Of a DNA stretch of 40,524 bases, positions 1 through 5,557 are shown in pieces (position 1 is the stretch's first letter; the number at the start of each line of letters is the position of its first letter). A program made the position numbers and the translations under genes. Source of the stretch: a virus. The notes beneath the pieces were generated by a model. The model was not told the DNA's origin. It made no database searches and was given only the letters and a program-made list of their open reading frames with translations. The stretch is taken from the IMG/VR virus record IMGVR_UViG_3300011440_000018, positions 1 through 40,524 of that record; one strand, given 5' to 3'.

Positions 1-75
1 GCGCTTCTTGACCGACGCCCGGATGACATCGACGGCGCGCTCAAGCCACTGCTCGCGGGTGATCTGCTTCTTCAT
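1..75 (-). CDS. SprT-like protein, N-terminal fragment (duplicate of the window-end gene)
   Basis: This is the first 25 codons of the gene annotated at 39883-40476, repeated here because the window ends overlap. The ATG is at 73-75 with a GGAG ribosome site seven bases upstream. The reading frame runs off the left edge, so it is a partial copy produced by the way the circle was opened and not a separate gene. Confidence 0.85.
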   Translation of the reverse strand, partial: MKKQITREQWLERAVDVIRASVKKR

Positions 76-87
76 TCTCAATCTCCT

Positions 88-97
88 TGTTTACACG
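88..97 (-). repeat. Motif A copy in SprT-like leader (9 of 10 matches)
   Basis: TGTTTACACG lies between the promoter at 114-143 and the SprT-like start codon, just upstream of the ribosome site, so it would be in the 5' leader of that transcript. The same copy reappears at 40489-40498. Confidence 0.7.
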
Positions 98-113
98 CTG
101 ATTGCGTGCCACG

Positions 114-143
114 ATTGTAGCCCGGGGTTTTAACGTCGTGCAA
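114..143 (-). promoter_or_regulatory. Leftward sigma70-type promoter for the SprT-like gene
   Basis: On the minus strand, TTGCAC (138-143) and TACAAT (114-119) are separated by 18 bases, and the -10 sits in the block GGGCTACAAT. The same block occurs in the promoters at 3569 and, with one base changed, 5032. It overlaps the 3' end of the gene at 130-324 and faces the SprT-like gene across the window junction. Confidence 0.75.
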
Positions 144-324
144 GCCTTTTTATGTGACTTTCGGCATTCTTGATGCCGCGCCAGTCCGACGGCGTCCAGG
201 GGATCGTGTAGCGGGCGCCACCGGCCAGGATCAGGATCGGGTGCTTGGCGCCCCTGACGACGTCGGTGATGAGGCCCTGGGCCCGTAGACGCTTGACCAT
301 CTGGCTGAAGTCCTTGGCGCTCAT
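130..324 (-). CDS. Small protein, HicA-like (64 aa)
   Basis: A 64-residue basic protein. The N-terminal helix (KDFSQMVKRLRAQG) followed by beta-like segments and a TIPW-type stretch near residue 40 resembles the double-stranded-RNA-binding fold of HicA toxins. It lacks the clear G-S-H active-site pattern of HicA, having R-G-A-K-H instead, so toxin activity is doubtful. No HicB partner lies next to it. The ATG at 322-324 was chosen over an upstream extension because motif B and its GGAG ribosome site lie immediately before it, and it overlaps the stop of the gene upstream by ATGA. Last gene of the small-gene run before the promoter at 114-143. Confidence 0.7.
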   Translation of the reverse strand: MSAKDFSQMVKRLRAQGLITDVVRGAKHPILILAGGARYTIPWTPSDWRGIKNAESHIKRLARR

Positions 325-509
325 TTGCAATTCTCCGTAACGAAACTCGACTGCGGGGAGGCCTGGGCCATCCGACGTTGAGCGGCCTTGATGGCCTCCA
401 GCGAGGCCCGCGTCCATTCGTCGGATCGGCGCTCGTGGAAGTCGTTCAGGGCCTTCTGGAGCCGGGCGTGGGCCTCGGCGGCGGCTTGCAGGTCGGTGGC
501 CTTGCTCAC
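321..509 (-). CDS. Hypothetical small helical protein (62 aa)
   Basis: Not recognised. Residues 1-50 are rich in Ala, Glu, Arg and Lys and should form one long helix or a short coiled coil. The last seven residues (FVTENCK) are encoded by the motif B element at 328-349, so the C-terminus is a by-product of that DNA element. Overlaps both neighbours by four bases, which implies translational coupling. Confidence 0.65.
   Translation of the reverse strand: MSKATDLQAAAEAHARLQKALNDFHERRSDEWTRASLEAIKAAQRRMAQASPQSSFVTENCK
328..349 (+). repeat. Motif B copy at a gene junction
   Basis: CAATTCTCCGTAACGAAA followed by CTCG. It ends the 321-509 gene and supplies the ribosome site of the 130-324 gene, both of which are on the opposite strand. 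Confidence 0.75.
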
Positions 510-745
510 TTGACCCGCCTCTTGGCCTTGTCGGCCTTCTTGATCCGACGCTCGGCGTTTACACGGTTCTTGACGGTCTGGTAGTACAGGCTGACGACAT
601 CGACCACCTCGACCTGTCGGCGCCCCTTGGCGCGTAGCTCGATCAAGCTGCCGGTGATCGTGACGACGACGGCCCGCAGGCCCTGGTCACGCACGTAGGC
701 CGACGTCAGCCGGGTGACTGGCTTGGTGCTCGGGGTCACGGCCAT
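506..745 (-). CDS. Hypothetical basic protein (79 aa)
   Basis: Not recognised. The centre is a short beta-rich stretch (residues about 20-50, alternating Val/Ile with Thr/Arg) and the last 20 residues are strongly basic (RRIKKADKAKRRVK), which suggests contact with nucleic acid. The ATG at 743-745 follows an AGGAGGG ribosome site closely. The sequence RVN in the tail is encoded by a motif A copy. Overlaps the next gene by four bases. Confidence 0.7.
   Translation of the reverse strand: MAVTPSTKPVTRLTSAYVRDQGLRAVVVTITGSLIELRAKGRRQVEVVDVVSLYYQTVKNRVNAERRIKKADKAKRRVK
556..565 (-). repeat. Motif A copy inside the 506-745 gene
   Basis: Exact CGTGTAAACG on the coding (minus) strand, read as codons CGT GTA AAC (Arg-Val-Asn). 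Confidence 0.75.
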
Positions 746-894
746 GCCCTCCTGGAGGTGTAGTTGTGGAAGGCCAGGGCCCACCCGCTGTAGCCCGTGA
801 GGGCCATCAGCGGGTGCGCCAGGGCGTCGTGGATGAAGGCCCAGTGCCAACGCTCGGGGCCGTTGGCGCAGGCGATGCGTGGGTCGGTTCTCAT
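736..894 (-). CDS. Hypothetical small protein (52 aa)
   Basis: Not recognised. Contains several Trp and His residues (RWHWAFIHDALAHPLMAL) and no obvious domain. The ATG at 892-894 has a GGAGAGG ribosome site and overlaps the stop of the preceding membrane-protein gene by ATGA. Its end runs ten bases into the next gene. Confidence 0.6.
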   Translation of the reverse strand: MRTDPRIACANGPERWHWAFIHDALAHPLMALTGYSGWALAFHNYTSRRAWP

Positions 895-1058
895 TGCTTC
901 CACCTCTCCTGCTCGGCGATCCACTTGCTGCGCTCGGCCTTCGCCAGGGCGTCGGCCCGGTCCACGGCGTCCTTGGCGCCGCTGCACCAGCCCCAGGTGA
1001 ACAGCAGGGCGCCGACGATGGCGCCGACTGCCGCTCCGATCAGCACGGCGGTGCTCAT
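891..1058 (-). CDS. Small membrane protein with cytoplasmic helix (55 aa)
   Basis: Residues 4-23 form one Ala/Gly/Val/Leu-rich membrane segment ending at a Trp-rich edge (TWGWC). Residues 28-55 form a charged helix (KDAVDRADALAKAERSKWIAEQERWKQ). The single-pass plus amphipathic helix layout occurs in many small phage membrane proteins, but I cannot assign a role. Overlaps both neighbours by four bases. Confidence 0.7.
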   Translation of the reverse strand: MSTAVLIGAAVGAIVGALLFTWGWCSGAKDAVDRADALAKAERSKWIAEQERWKQ

Positions 1059-1270
1059 GCGCGCCTCTCGTTGTAGGCCACCATGTAGGCGGCGTAGAGG
1101 TGCTCGTACCTGCCGAAAAGTTCCGGCAGGCCAGCGCGCAGCTTGGCCTTGTTGATGCTGTCGGCCCGGGTGTAGGCGGTGGCGATGGCCTGGGCGAAGC
1201 TGCCGCCCGTGCGGTACATCATGTCGATGTCGCTGTCGTACAGCGGGCAGCGAAGGGTCTTGTTGGTCAC
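1055..1270 (-). CDS. Hypothetical protein (71 aa)
   Basis: Not recognised. Soluble and mixed helical, with no membrane segment or Cys motif. It starts at GTG (1268-1270), which overlaps the TGA of the membrane protein upstream (GTGA), and it ends in an ATGA overlap with the next gene. Confidence 0.65.
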   Translation of the reverse strand: MTNKTLRCPLYDSDIDMMYRTGGSFAQAIATAYTRADSINKAKLRAGLPELFGRYEHLYAAYMVAYNERRA

Positions 1271-1416
1271 GGCAGTGGCTTCCTCATGTTGTGCATCAGT
1301 TCGGCCACGCGCTTGGCGCAGCGGTCAGTGGCGTCCACGGCGCCCCGGATGTAGCCCACGCCGAAGCTGATGACGCAGCCGACGGCGAGCAGGACGATCC
1401 ACCAGAGTTCAGTCAT
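1267..1416 (-). CDS. Small single-pass membrane protein (49 aa)
   Basis: Begins MTELWW and has one hydrophobic segment at about residues 4-24 (IVLLAVGCVISFGVGYI), followed by a short basic tail with two Cys. Probably sits in the inner membrane with the C-terminus inside. Coupled to both neighbours by ATGA/GTGA overlaps. Confidence 0.65.
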   Translation of the reverse strand: MTELWWIVLLAVGCVISFGVGYIRGAVDATDRCAKRVAELMHNMRKPLP

Positions 1417-1751
1417 GGCTGGCCTTCCCAGGGGGCCGGGCCCGCCGTCCTGAAGTCGAACGTCAGCGGGTGGACGTCGCCCATGCCGCTGGCATTCATC
1501 GACTGGAAAAGTGCGATGTAAGTGCTCGTTGACATCCCGGCCACGAAGTCGGGGAAGCGCCGGGCCGGGCCCCACTTCGGGTCGCGCAGGTTCCTCATGC
1601 GCTGGCGGGTGCGCTCCTTGAGCTTGCGAAGGGCCGTGGATGGGTCTGCCAGGGCCGTGGCGACCCTCTGGCGCTCGTTGGCTACCTCGGCTACCTCCTT
1701 GGCGATTTCGCGCCTCCTGGCGCGTTCTACGGCGTCGGCGGCGCGGGTCAT
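1413..1751 (-). CDS. Hypothetical protein with basic helical N-terminus (112 aa)
   Basis: Residues 1-60 are a strongly charged helix rich in Arg, Glu and Ala, with RQRMRNLRD just after it. The C-terminal 50 residues are Gly/Pro/Phe-containing and probably form a small fold. No family recognised. ATGA overlaps on both sides place it in the same translational chain as its neighbours. Confidence 0.65.
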   Translation of the reverse strand: MTRAADAVERARRREIAKEVAEVANERQRVATALADPSTALRKLKERTRQRMRNLRDPKWGPARRFPDFVAGMSTSTYIALFQSMNASGMGDVHPLTFDFRTAGPAPWEGQP

Positions 1752-1990
1752 TGCCGCACCCCCGTGGGCGGGTTCCGCAGGCCCACGATGAAGTTGCCCT
1801 GGGCGTCGCCACCCTCCATCACCTGGAGCCCGACGACGGCGTCCAGGTCGGCCTGGGTGATCGTGGCCGACTGGCCCCCGTTGCGAAGCAGCAACACGGC
1901 GATGATGATGCGGCAGAAGCGGGCGTCGAGCAGGGCCCTGCCGGGCTCGGGCTGGATGCTGCCCTTGAAGGCGGGAAGGACGGGGATCAT
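1748..1990 (-). CDS. Hypothetical protein (80 aa)
   Basis: Not recognised. The stretch FCRIIIAVLLLRNGG around residue 28 is hydrophobic but flanked by charges and is more likely a buried strand or helix than a membrane span. ATG at 1988-1990 overlaps the end of the preceding gene by four bases. Confidence 0.65.
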   Translation of the reverse strand: MIPVLPAFKGSIQPEPGRALLDARFCRIIIAVLLLRNGGQSATITQADLDAVVGLQVMEGGDAQGNFIVGLRNPPTGVRQ

Positions 1991-2232
1991 GCGTCGGTCC
2001 CCATCGTGGCGATGGCGGCGGCGCGGCCCACGGCGTCGGTCATCTTCCTGGCGAGCGCGTCGGCCCGTTGCAGCCGGGCAATCTCGCGCACGGCGCAGTC
2101 GATGCCGGTGCCCGGGCCTTGCAGGAAGTCGGGGTTGCCGATGAGCAGGGCGTCGGTCACGGCGTGCCATGCACGCTCGCAGGCCTTGAGGTTCTCCAGC
2201 ACGGGGCTGGCGATGGTGACGATGACAGGCAT
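1987..2232 (-). CDS. Hypothetical helical protein (81 aa)
   Basis: Not recognised. Predominantly helical (LENLKACERAWHAVTDALL and AVREIARLQRADALARKM), soluble, two Cys. The start at 2230-2232 follows the stop of the next upstream gene by one base. Confidence 0.65.
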   Translation of the reverse strand: MPVIVTIASPVLENLKACERAWHAVTDALLIGNPDFLQGPGTGIDCAVREIARLQRADALARKMTDAVGRAAAIATMGTDA

Positions 2233-2233
2233 C

Positions 2234-2539
2234 TCAGTGCCCTCCCTTGTCGGACAGGTCGATGGCCGGGCCGGTGTTCATGTGCAGGCTGTCGGCGAGG
2301 TGGTGGATCAGGCCGTGCAGATCGTCGCGGCGAGTCAGGTTGGAGGCCAGCCGGATGACGTCGTGGCCCTGCTCGTGCTTGGGCAGGACGACGGCGATCA
2401 GGTAGATGGCGCCCGTGATGCCCTGGGCTGTCAGGACGTCGGTGAGGGCCTTGGCCCCGGCCTTGAGGGCCGCGTTGGCCTCCTGGCCGGGGCCGTGGTC
2501 TTCGCCCTCGGCGATGCGTTGCTCTTGCGGTTTGTTCAC
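2234..2539 (-). CDS. Hypothetical protein (101 aa)
   Basis: Not recognised. A hydrophilic N-terminal 25 residues precede a helical and partly hydrophobic centre (ALTDVLTAQGITGAIYLIAVVL) and a His-containing tail (HGLIHHLADSLHM). The GTG start (2537-2539) is preferred because GGAG lies seven bases upstream and GTGA overlaps the preceding stop. Confidence 0.65.
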   Translation of the reverse strand: MNKPQEQRIAEGEDHGPGQEANAALKAGAKALTDVLTAQGITGAIYLIAVVLPKHEQGHDVIRLASNLTRRDDLHGLIHHLADSLHMNTGPAIDLSDKGGH

Positions 2540-2829
2540 TGCGATGCTCCTTGGAAGATGGGCTGGTAGCCCGTGGTGGTGAAACTCTTGCAGAGGGTGG
2601 CGGCGATCACGCTGGCGTGATCCTTGGCGCCCAGGGCGTAGAAGGCGTCCCTGTAGGCGCCGTCCTGGTGCCTGTCGGACAGGTACAGCCAGCCGATGCC
2701 CCTGCGGCATTCGACGGCCATCACGTACACGAGGCGCTGCTCGGTGGTCAGCGACACGGCGGCGTGCGGGGTGGCGGTGACCGGGCCCACGAGGGCCCAG
2801 GCCACCGCCAGGGTGGCGGCGGGGGTCAT
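2536..2829 (-). CDS. Small exported protein (97 aa)
   Basis: The first 20 or so residues (MTPAATLAVAWALVGPVTATPHA) look like a short Sec signal peptide with cleavage near Ala-Thr-Pro. The mature part has two Cys that could form a disulfide in the periplasm and no recognised domain. It ends in a GTGA overlap with the next gene and starts two bases after the DUF6011-type gene. Confidence 0.6.
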   Translation of the reverse strand: MTPAATLAVAWALVGPVTATPHAAVSLTTEQRLVYVMAVECRRGIGWLYLSDRHQDGAYRDAFYALGAKDHASVIAATLCKSFTTTGYQPIFQGASQ

Positions 2830-2831
2830 GC

Positions 2832-3536
2832 TCAGAACCTCTCGGCACAGACGGGGCCGATGCCGCGCTCGATGCTCTCGGGGTCGGTCAGGTCACGCGA
2901 GCAGACCGCGCAGCGCCCGCTGGCCTTGCCGTGCAGGACGGCGGCGGCTTCGGGGTCAGCCTCGATCTTCAGCAGTTCGGCCACGACGTTGGCACCGTTG
3001 GTGCCAGCCGGGATGCGGTGCTTGAAGATGTGCAGCACGCCGTTCTCGATCTTGCCGATCACGCCGCTATGCAGGTCGTACTTGACCCAGCACAGGCTGT
3101 CCTGGTTCTTGCGGGCGATGGTGATCTGGCCGATGGTGAGCTTGCTCAGGCGCTGCATCAGGTCGAACAGCTTGGGCAGCACGACGGCGGCAGGAGCCTG
3201 GGGCTTCGCAGCGGCGGGGGCCTCGGCCTGGGGCTTGCTCCATTCGACCAGTTGCTTGGCGTAGCCAGCCTGCTTGTCGCTGGCGAAGCTGCCGTAGTGG
3301 GCCAGCTTGGAGGCCAAGTCCTTGCAGGTCAGCATGTTGTTGGTCTGGCCGCGCAGTTCAAATCGGCTCGCCGCGTCGCGCAGGGACTGCACCATGTCGG
3401 CCGTCTCGCGCTGGGCGGCGACGGCCTTGGCTAGAACGTCATCGACGGCGCCGTGGGCGCGGGCGGCGGTGCGGTCTATGCCGGGCACGGCCAGGGCGGG
3501 CATGGTGAAGGGGAAGTTGGCGGGGTTGAAGGACAT
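2832..3536 (-). CDS. DUF6011-type zinc-motif protein (234 aa)
   Basis: The C-terminal 30 residues have the pattern CAVC-x2-L-x-DPESIERGIGPVC, typical of DUF6011, a short treble-clef-like Cys motif found in phage and plasmid proteins of unknown role. The N-terminal half is helical (residues 25-100), followed by an Ala/Pro-rich linker and a beta-rich region (about 140-200). The ATG at 3534-3536 has GGAG six bases upstream. It is the first gene after the promoter at 3569-3598. Nucleic-acid or protein binding is likely, and no catalytic residues are evident. Confidence 0.8.
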   Translation of the reverse strand: MSFNPANFPFTMPALAVPGIDRTAARAHGAVDDVLAKAVAAQRETADMVQSLRDAASRFELRGQTNNMLTCKDLASKLAHYGSFASDKQAGYAKQLVEWSKPQAEAPAAAKPQAPAAVVLPKLFDLMQRLSKLTIGQITIARKNQDSLCWVKYDLHSGVIGKIENGVLHIFKHRIPAGTNGANVVAELLKIEADPEAAAVLHGKASGRCAVCSRDLTDPESIERGIGPVCAERF

Positions 3537-3568
3537 CAGAATCTCCGGTGTGTTGAACGAACGATGCG

Positions 3569-3598
3569 ATTGTAGCCCGGGGCTTGGAAGGCTGTCAA
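3569..3598 (-). promoter_or_regulatory. Leftward sigma70 promoter with consensus -35
   Basis: TTGACA (3593-3598) is a perfect -35. Eighteen bases later comes TACAAT (3569-3574), within CCCGGGGCTAC-type sequence ending GGGCTACAAT. It lies in the 58-base gap before the DUF6011-type gene, and its -35 overlaps the stop codon of the 3595-3762 gene. Confidence 0.85.
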
Positions 3599-3762
3599 GT
3601 GGGCCATTCGCCGGTCCCAAGCCAATGCATGGCACAGGCCAGGGTGTTGATGGCCTTGACAATGGCGATGGGCACCATGAACAGGGCGCCGATGCCTACG
3701 CCTCCCAGGGCCAGCCAGCCCAGGGCTGACAGGATCGAGCCCGCGTCGATGACGATGGTCAT
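3595..3762 (-). CDS. Small membrane protein (55 aa)
   Basis: A hydrophobic stretch at about residues 8-38 (SALGWLALGGVGIGALFMVPIAIVKAI) is long enough for one or two tightly packed membrane passes. The tail is short and Trp-containing. Its ATG at 3760-3762 overlaps the end of the upstream gene by four bases. The role is unknown, and holin-like behaviour cannot be excluded. Confidence 0.65.
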   Translation of the reverse strand: MTIVIDAGSILSALGWLALGGVGIGALFMVPIAIVKAINTLACAMHWLGTGEWPT

Positions 3763-4031
3763 GCTGTCACCTGGACCCGGTACGTGGCGAGGTGGTTGCC
3801 CTGGAATGACCAGTCGCTGCCGGGGGCGAAGTAGCCGGGCACGGTGCCGGTCAGGCACACGCCCCTGGCGACGACGCAGGCCGATGGGCCTATGCCCGCC
3901 TGGGGCCAGTAGCCCTCGGGCCGGTGGGTCTGGGACTCGACGGGGTCGGAGACGATCAGGAAGACGCCGCCGTGATGGTGGACAAGATCGCCGGGGCGCA
4001 GGGCGTGCGGGGTCTTGGGGGTGGTCAGCAT
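3759..4031 (-). CDS. Hypothetical beta-rich protein (90 aa)
   Basis: Not recognised. The sequence HALRPGDLVHHHGGVFLIVSDP near the start resembles the opening strands of small SH3-like barrels found in phage accessory proteins. No membrane segment. The ATG at 4029-4031 directly follows motif B, which provides the GGAG ribosome site. Confidence 0.65.
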   Translation of the reverse strand: MLTTPKTPHALRPGDLVHHHGGVFLIVSDPVESQTHRPEGYWPQAGIGPSACVVARGVCLTGTVPGYFAPGSDWSFQGNHLATYRVQVTA

Positions 4032-4033
4032 TG

Positions 4034-4054
4034 CAATTCTCCGTAACGAAATGG
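4034..4054 (+). repeat. Motif B copy in the 4032-4082 gap
   Basis: CAATTCTCCGTAACGAAA followed by TGG. It fills most of the gap and, on the minus strand, forms the leader of the 3759-4031 gene. Confidence 0.75.
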
Positions 4055-4082
4055 GGATGGATTGGAGCCTGGGGGTCGGTGG

Positions 4083-4355
4083 CTACCGGGGGATCGCGGC
4101 GGCGTGGAAGACGTCCTGGTCGGCCAGCACGACGCCGTGCGTGGGGCCGTACATGCCCTCCAGGCCGTTCACCGGGGGCGTGACGACACGGGTGCCGTCG
4201 GTGGGCTTGGGCTGGCCCTCGATGACGACGGTATCGACCTGGATGCGGTACTGGAAGTCGTTGACGGCCAGGACGCGGCCCTCGATGTAGCAATCGACGC
4301 GGGTGGGGAAGTCGTAGCTGCGGACGCGGGCGCCGACGGGGTAGTTGCGGTTCAT
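4083..4355 (-). CDS. Hypothetical SH3-like/beta protein (90 aa)
   Basis: The N-terminal part (YPVGARVRSYDFPTRVDCYIEGRVLAVN) reads like an SH3-type barrel: alternating hydrophobic strands, a VGARV opening and a gap-and-turn pattern as in phage DUFs annotated as hypothetical. No catalytic motif. The start at 4353-4355 follows a GAGGAA ribosome site. A motif A copy lies 30 bases upstream. Confidence 0.65.
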   Translation of the reverse strand: MNRNYPVGARVRSYDFPTRVDCYIEGRVLAVNDFQYRIQVDTVVIEGQPKPTDGTRVVTPPVNGLEGMYGPTHGVVLADQDVFHAAAIPR

Positions 4356-4385
4356 GGTGGTGTGTTCCTCGGGGTTGGTGGTTGG

Positions 4386-4395
4386 CGTGTAAACG
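4386..4395 (+). repeat. Motif A copy in the 4356-4399 gap
   Basis: Exact CGTGTAAACG between the stop of the 4400-4621 gene and the start of the 4083-4355 gene. Confidence 0.75.
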
Positions 4396-4399
4396 ATGG

Positions 4400-4621
4400 T
4401 CAGCCCATCAGGGTCTTGGTCAGGGTCAGGGAGATGCGGGGGTCGGCGTCGTTCTGCTCGACCCAGGCCTGCCCGATGGCCTTGGCTTGGCGGGCCGACT
4501 CGCAGACGTAGTTGTCAACGTAGGCACCGTCGCGGTACAGGGTGACGCCGTGGTTGCGGGTGGTCTTGCCGAAGTAGTTGACGAAGGGGGCGCTGGCGGT
4601 GGTGACGAAGGTGAGGGCCAT
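4400..4621 (-). CDS. Hypothetical protein (73 aa)
   Basis: Not recognised. Soluble, with one Cys; the first half is beta-rich (FVTTASAPFVNYFG, GVTLYRDGAYVDNYVC) and the centre helical (ARQAKAIGQAWVEQN). The ATG at 4619-4621 is preceded by AAGGAA. Second gene of the leftward operon that begins at the divergent region. Confidence 0.65.
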   Translation of the reverse strand: MALTFVTTASAPFVNYFGKTTRNHGVTLYRDGAYVDNYVCESARQAKAIGQAWVEQNDADPRISLTLTKTLMG

Positions 4622-4641
4622 GGTGGGTTCCTTGGGGGTGA

Positions 4642-4998
4642 TCAGGCGAGGGAGAAGGAATCGAGGGAGTCGTCGCGCTCGGCGGGGGCTTCGCGCTTGC
4701 CGCTGGTGGCGCGCATGTCCTTGATGGCCCAGCCGCCGATGCCGGTGGACATCCAGTTGCGGTTCGCCAGGGCGAAGCGGATCAGGTTGTTGACGACATG
4801 CGTCTCGTCGGTGTCGAAGTCGGCGGCGAGCTTGGCGATGGTGGCAGCGGCCTTGCCGTCCAGGCGCAGGGTCTTGAGCTTGTTGGCGGCGCGGAAGGCG
4901 CGCTGGCGGGCGGCTGCGTCGGCGTGCTTGGCGGGGCGGCCCTTCTTGGCGGGGGCGGCGACTGCGGCAGTGTCGAGCAGGGCGGGGGCGGTGTTCAT
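4642..4998 (-). CDS. Putative ribbon-helix-helix DNA-binding protein with AT-hook-like arm (118 aa)
   Basis: Residues 41-80 fit a ribbon-helix-helix fold: a short strand (KTLRLD), a helix (KAAATIAKLAADF), a turn and a second helix (DETHVVNNLIRFALAN). Such proteins bind DNA as dimers with the strands in the major groove. A basic arm with KKGRPAK near residue 20 resembles an AT-hook. It is the first leftward gene after the divergent promoters, a usual place for a regulator of both arms. It is my best candidate for recognising motif A or the operator-like repeats at 5071-5108. The start at 4996-4998 was chosen because the promoter -10 at 5032 excludes longer versions. Confidence 0.7.
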   Translation of the reverse strand: MNTAPALLDTAAVAAPAKKGRPAKHADAAARQRAFRAANKLKTLRLDGKAAATIAKLAADFDTDETHVVNNLIRFALANRNWMSTGIGGWAIKDMRATSGKREAPAERDDSLDSFSLA

Positions 4999-5031
4999 TT
5001 GCAGTACCTTGTTTGTTGATCCGTCGCACGT

Positions 5032-5061
5032 AGTGTAGCCCGGATGTTCAAGGCGGCGCAA
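5032..5061 (-). promoter_or_regulatory. Leftward promoter of the divergent pair
   Basis: TTGCGC (5056-5061), 18 bases, then TACACT (5032-5037), again preceded by CCGGGC. Transcription would start near 5025 and give the RHH gene a leader of roughly 27 bases. Confidence 0.75.
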
Positions 5062-5070
5062 GCACTATTT

Positions 5071-5108
5071 CACAAATAAGTGGGTGGTATACTGATGGCC
5101 CACAAATT
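5071..5108 (+). promoter_or_regulatory. Rightward extended -10 promoter inside operator-like repeats
   Basis: TGG-TATACT (5085-5093) is an extended -10 element with no good -35. It is bracketed by the direct repeat CACAAATA (5071-5078) and CACAAATT (5101-5108), exactly 30 bases apart. It also lies between the inverted arms GTGGG and CCCAC. The geometry suggests a repressor or activator that covers the -10. The first rightward gene starts at 5123. Confidence 0.6.
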
Positions 5109-5122
5109 GACTGGAGCCTACC

Positions 5123-5389
5123 GTGAAATTGACCCCGAATCTGGACACGAACCTGTCCAACATGCGTAAGCAGGAAGCGGCGCTGGCCGACGTCATCAAG
5201 ACGGCCCAGGCCTCACACCGGGTGCTGGTCGAGGCCATCAAGGCCCGGGTGGCCTCGCAGGCCAAGACTAGCGAACGGGCGGCGCGCATCAAGAAGTACC
5301 CACCGTACTGCGTCACGGTGGCGAGCAGGCAGGCCTACGACAGGCAGCTTGCCCACGGCCTGAAGCTGGCGAAAAAACGCCCCGTTTGA
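5123..5389 (+). CDS. Small coiled basic protein (88 aa), first rightward gene
   Basis: Not recognised. Residues 8-58 are helical with heptad-like spacing (LSNMRKQEAALADVIKTA, LVEAIKARVASQAK) and the C-terminal 30 residues are basic. Starts at GTG with GGAG six bases upstream. Being the only gene between the rightward promoter and the 168-base gap before the terminase genes, it could be a regulator or an early host-interaction protein; this is inference from position only. Confidence 0.65.
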   Translation: MKLTPNLDTNLSNMRKQEAALADVIKTAQASHRVLVEAIKARVASQAKTSERAARIKKYPPYCVTVASRQAYDRQLAHGLKLAKKRPV

Positions 5390-5479
5390 GAGGGGGTCTA
5401 TGTAGGTCTGCGGTCCTCTTGTCTTGTTCGTAGGGCCCTCTATAGGGACATAAGGACATTAAATATATATAGATCGCAT

Positions 5480-5499
5480 GTGCGCGAGCGCCCGCGCAC
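5480..5499 (+). repeat. Perfect inverted repeat near the terminase genes
   Basis: Arms GTGCGCG and CGCGCAC with a six-base loop, directly after the AT-rich block. Confidence 0.7.
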
Positions 5500-5522
5500 G
5501 CGAGCCCGTCGTCGTCCAGCGC

Positions 5523-5552
5523 TCGACGGCGTGGCCCGCAGAGGGCTACACT
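5523..5552 (+). promoter_or_regulatory. Possible promoter giving leaderless small terminase mRNA
   Basis: TCGACG (5523-5528), 18 bases, TACACT (5547-5552), with GGGCTACACT as in the leftward promoters. The predicted start of transcription falls at or next to the ATG at 5558. The -35 is weak. Confidence 0.4.
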
Positions 5553-5557
5553 GCGGC

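Larger units (their letters stand above)
1..123. repeat. Terminal direct repeat, left copy
   Basis: Bases 1-123 are identical to 40402-40524 (constant offset 40401). The repeat carries the first 25 codons of the SprT-like gene, its leader with a motif A copy and the -10 box of its promoter. The most likely meaning is an assembly overlap from a circular or circularly permuted genome of 40,401 bases. A genuine short terminal redundancy is possible but less likely, since it would cut a gene. Confidence 0.95.
5390..5557. other. 168-base non-coding region: AT-rich block and hairpin upstream of terminase
   Basis: It holds an AT-rich run at about 5458-5475 (TTAAATATATATAGATC), which is striking in a G+C-rich genome. 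A perfect 7-base inverted repeat follows directly (GTGCGCG 5480-5486, CGCGCAC 5493-5499). A CTATAGGGA stretch lies upstream at about 5439. Candidates are a replication unwinding region, a packaging initiation site next to the terminase genes, or a promoter. Sequence alone does not decide. Confidence 0.5.

Noticed and set aside
130-324. Confident HicA toxin-antitoxin call
   Set aside because: The catalytic GSH pattern is not present and no HicB partner adjoins, so only a fold-level resemblance is reported.
5432-5455. CTATAGGGA stretch resembling the core of T7-type promoters
   Set aside because: Only the initiation half matches, there is a single copy, and no phage RNA polymerase gene is found in the genome.
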